Shown here piece by piece: positions 52,229 through 54,103 of a stretch of DNA of 54,103 nucleotides. The DNA comes from Anaerolinea sp. (lineage in GTDB: Bacteria; Chloroflexota; Anaerolineae; Anaerolineales; Anaerolineaceae), in assembly GCA_029975965.1 (NCBI GenBank), contig JARKOV010000127.1, positions 1 through 54,103 on the forward strand, read 5' to 3'. A program made the position numbers and the translations under genes. Below the pieces are notes generated by a model that was given only the letters and a program-made list of their open reading frames with translations, did no database searches and was not told where the DNA came from. Position 1 is the first letter of the stretch. Each line of letters starts with the position of its first letter.

Positions 52229-53578
52229 ATGTCCCCAGCCAAGTTTGAGTCGAACAAGCGCGCGCCCGTTTACCGCGACGTACCGGATGAAAAATGGAAC
52301 GACTGGCGCTGGCAATTGAGCAATCGCCTGAACAGCGCCGAGGAATTTGAAAAAGTGATCACCCTGACCGACAGCGAGCGCAAAGCGCTCAATGCGCAGG
52401 GTCTTTTCCGCGTGGATATCACGCCTTATTTTGCCTCGCTGATCGACCCTGACGACCTTGACGACCCGATTCGCCGCCAGGTGGTGCCGCGCGCCGAGGA
52501 GATCGTGCCGTTCACCGGCATGATGGAGGATTCGCTGGCGGAAGATCGCCACTCGCCGGTGCCGGGGCTGGTCCATCGCTACCCCGACCGTGTCTTGATG
52601 CTGGTGACCACGCAGTGCGCCTCGTATTGCCGCTACTGCACCCGCTCGCGCATCGTCGGCGACCCGTCGGCCAACTTCTCGCGCGCCGAGTTCGAGCTGC
52701 AACTGGAGTATTTGCGCCGCACGCCCCAGGTGCGCGACGTGTTGCTCTCGGGGGGCGACCCGCTGACCCTGGCGCCCAAGCTGCTGGATGAGCTGCTGGC
52801 GCGCCTGCGCGAGATCGAGCACATCGAGATCGTGCGCATCGGCAGCCGCGTGCCGGTCTTTTTGCCGCAGCGCATCACGCAGGAATTCTGCGACACGCTG
52901 GCGAAATACCACCCGGTGTGGATGAACATCCACGTCAACCACCCGCAGGAAATCACCGGCGAGCTGGCCGAAGCCTGCGACCGCTTGAGCCGCGCGGGGG
53001 TGCCCCTGGGCAACCAGAGCGTGCTGCTGGCCGGGGTGAACGACTGCGTGCACCTGCAGCGCCGCCTGGTTCAGGACCTGGTGCGCATCCGCGTGCGGCC
53101 GTATTACCTCTACCAATGCGACCTGGTGGATGGCGCCGGGCACTTCCGCACACCGGTGGCTAAGGGCATCGAGATCATCGAGGGGCTGCGCGGGCACACC
53201 TCGGGGTATGCCGTGCCGACGTACGTGGTGGATGCGCCCGGCGGCGGTGGGAAGATCCCGGTGATGCCCAATTACCAGATCAGCATGTCCGACCACAAGA
53301 TCATCCTGCGCAATTACGAGGGCTACATCACCACCTACGAAGAGCCCATCGATTACAAGCCGCACGATCCCAAGACCTGCCCGCACTGCCAGAACCGCCG
53401 CATGGAACCCGGCCAGACGGGGTTGACCGGCCTGCTGGACGGCGATGAGATGTTCATCAAGCCCGAGCATTTCGATGAGCTGCACAACCGCGGCGGGGGG
53501 ATTCACCGCCTGCGCTCCGATGCAGACAAGTGGAAGCCGTTGGGGATTGGCGAGGGCACCAAACCGGCCGGCGAGTAA
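52229..53578 (+). CDS. kamA: L-lysine 2,3-aminomutase
   Basis: KamA is a radical-SAM, PLP-dependent enzyme that converts L-lysine to L-beta-lysine. The 449-residue protein carries the [4Fe-4S]/SAM motif CASYCRYC (Cys130, Cys134, Cys137), LLSGGDPLTL (SAM-binding), the PLP lysine stretch PTYVVDAPGGGGKIPVMPNY, and the substrate-binding region CDLVDGAGHFRTPVAKGIEI. A C-terminal CPHC may bind zinc, as in the Clostridium enzyme. ATG 52229 is preceded by GATGAGGTGCC. No beta-lysine acetyltransferase (ablB) or lysine fermentation genes are in view; the next gene is an aldo/keto reductase. The product could be an osmolyte precursor or a catabolic intermediate. Confidence 0.93.
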   Translation: MSPAKFESNKRAPVYRDVPDEKWNDWRWQLSNRLNSAEEFEKVITLTDSERKALNAQGLFRVDITPYFASLIDPDDLDDPIRRQVVPRAEEIVPFTGMMEDSLAEDRHSPVPGLVHRYPDRVLMLVTTQCASYCRYCTRSRIVGDPSANFSRAEFELQLEYLRRTPQVRDVLLSGGDPLTLAPKLLDELLARLREIEHIEIVRIGSRVPVFLPQRITQEFCDTLAKYHPVWMNIHVNHPQEITGELAEACDRLSRAGVPLGNQSVLLAGVNDCVHLQRRLVQDLVRIRVRPYYLYQCDLVDGAGHFRTPVAKGIEIIEGLRGHTSGYAVPTYVVDAPGGGGKIPVMPNYQISMSDHKIILRNYEGYITTYEEPIDYKPHDPKTCPHCQNRRMEPGQTGLTGLLDGDEMFIKPEHFDELHNRGGGIHRLRSDADKWKPLGIGEGTKPAGE

Positions 53579-53617
53579 CCGCGCCGGAGCAAACAACCTG
53601 ACCAACTGGAGGGAACC

Positions 53618-54103
53618 ATGCATTACCGCCGCTTGGGCCGATCGGGCCTCAAAATCAGCGAAATCTCCCTGGGAGCCTGGGTGACTTTTGGCGGACAGGT
53701 GGACGAAAAGTCCGCATCCGATCTGATCCACGCCGCCTATGACCAGGGGGTAAACTTCTTCGACAACGCCGACATGTACGCCAACGGTCAGGCAGAGGTG
53801 CTGATGGGCAAAGCCGTGCGCGACCTGCCGCGCGAAGCGCTGGTGATCTCGACCAAGGTGTTCTGGCCGACGATGCCGGGGCCAAACGGGCGTGGGCTCT
53901 CGCGCAAGCACGTGACCGAGTCGATTCACGCCTCGCTGCGCCGCCTGGATATGGACTACGTCGACCTGTATTTCTGCCACCGCTATGACCCAGCCCCGCC
54001 GGTGGACGAGCTGGTCTACACGATGAACGACCTGCTCCGCCAGGGCAAGATTTTGTACTGGGGCACCTCAGAGTGGGAGCCGCACCAGATCATGGAAGCC
54101 ATC
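53618..54103 (+). CDS. Aldo/keto reductase, N-terminal part (3' end outside window)
   Basis: The first 162 residues of an NADPH-dependent aldo/keto reductase that would reduce aldehydes or ketones in the cytoplasm. The start MHYRRLGRSGLKISEISLGA is typical. Catalytic residues fit the family: Asp and Tyr in DNADMYANG (near residues 48-53), Lys in ISTKVF, and His in FCHRYD. The style (WVTFGGQVDE, YWGTSEW) is close to the Kv-beta/YghZ branch. The ribosome-binding site is ACTGGAGGGAACC. It follows kamA by 39 nt and could be cotranscribed, though no shared pathway is obvious. The gene runs off the window. Confidence 0.93.
   Translation, partial: MHYRRLGRSGLKISEISLGAWVTFGGQVDEKSASDLIHAAYDQGVNFFDNADMYANGQAEVLMGKAVRDLPREALVISTKVFWPTMPGPNGRGLSRKHVTESIHASLRRLDMDYVDLYFCHRYDPAPPVDELVYTMNDLLRQGKILYWGTSEWEPHQIMEAI

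Noticed and set aside
52118..53980. 620-codon minus-strand open frame opposite kamA
   Set aside because: It is antisense to a clearly identified enzyme, spans the next gene's start as well, and has no recognisable domain.

Overview
The window is a gene-dense, GC-rich stretch (by eye well above 60% GC) carrying about 40 protein genes and two broken loci on both strands. No rRNA, tRNA or CRISPR array was seen. The gene mix fits a member of the Chloroflexota, probably Anaerolineae-like: a leucine/citramalate operon, PdxS-PdxT, an R3H-type AAA ATPase, CehA-type metallohydrolase, secreted-repeat lipoprotein, PrsW protease, and many dispersed hairpin-forming intergenic repeats. That placement is inference from gene content; there is no phylogenetic marker here that I could test.

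Region 1 (1-7786, +) is an amino-acid operon: leuA (5' end outside the window), a small unknown ORF, leuC, leuD, cimA, leuB, ilvE and pheA. LeuCD and LeuB can serve both leucine synthesis (fed by LeuA) and citramalate-route isoleucine synthesis (fed by CimA); IlvE finishes both, and PheA adds phenylalanine. Region 2 (7787-12343, mostly -) holds an MNT-HEPN pair with a frameshifted HEPN gene, a DUF362 protein, a CrtI-like FAD oxidoreductase, a 94-bp tandem repeat and a cold-shock gene with promoter, long leader and terminator. Region 3 (12344-20452) has a DUF3105 membrane protein, a three-gene PadR / membrane protein / membrane-propeller operon on the minus strand, a PlsC acyltransferase, a 65-residue protein and a GH10 glycosidase without a signal peptide.

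Region 4 (20457-27067) carries PEP carboxylase, a three-repeat lipoprotein, an enolase-superfamily dehydratase and an APH-type kinase whose stop codon lies in the end of a MITE-like element. Region 5 (27204-34856) contains a CehA-like metallohydrolase, pdxS-pdxT, a GNAT-like protein that appears to start with AUA, an R3H/AAA ATPase and thymidylate kinase. Region 6 (34874-40131, +) is an envelope cluster: two tandem DsbA-cyclophilin lipoproteins (the first has lost its CxxC), a PrsW-type protease, a DedA protein and a second PlsC.

Region 7 (40132-44111) looks accessory: gene debris, a HIT gene, then an AT-richer island with a phosphotransferase and an AraC-type regulator, bordered by copies of a roughly 70-bp hairpin element. 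Region 8 (44112-54103) returns to core genes: xseA, xseB, a DUF212 protein, a large secreted S8 protease with a P-domain, an MFS transporter, a repeat-rich gap holding a clean copy of the hairpin element with an 8-bp target duplication, a membrane protein, lysine 2,3-aminomutase and the start of an aldo/keto reductase.

The most unusual points are the hairpin element family with its target duplication, the element supplying a gene's stop codon, the apparent AUA start overlapping the pdxT stop, the duplicated DsbA-cyclophilin lipoprotein with a dead thioredoxin site, and the 874-residue membrane / pseudopilin-like / propeller protein in a PadR operon.
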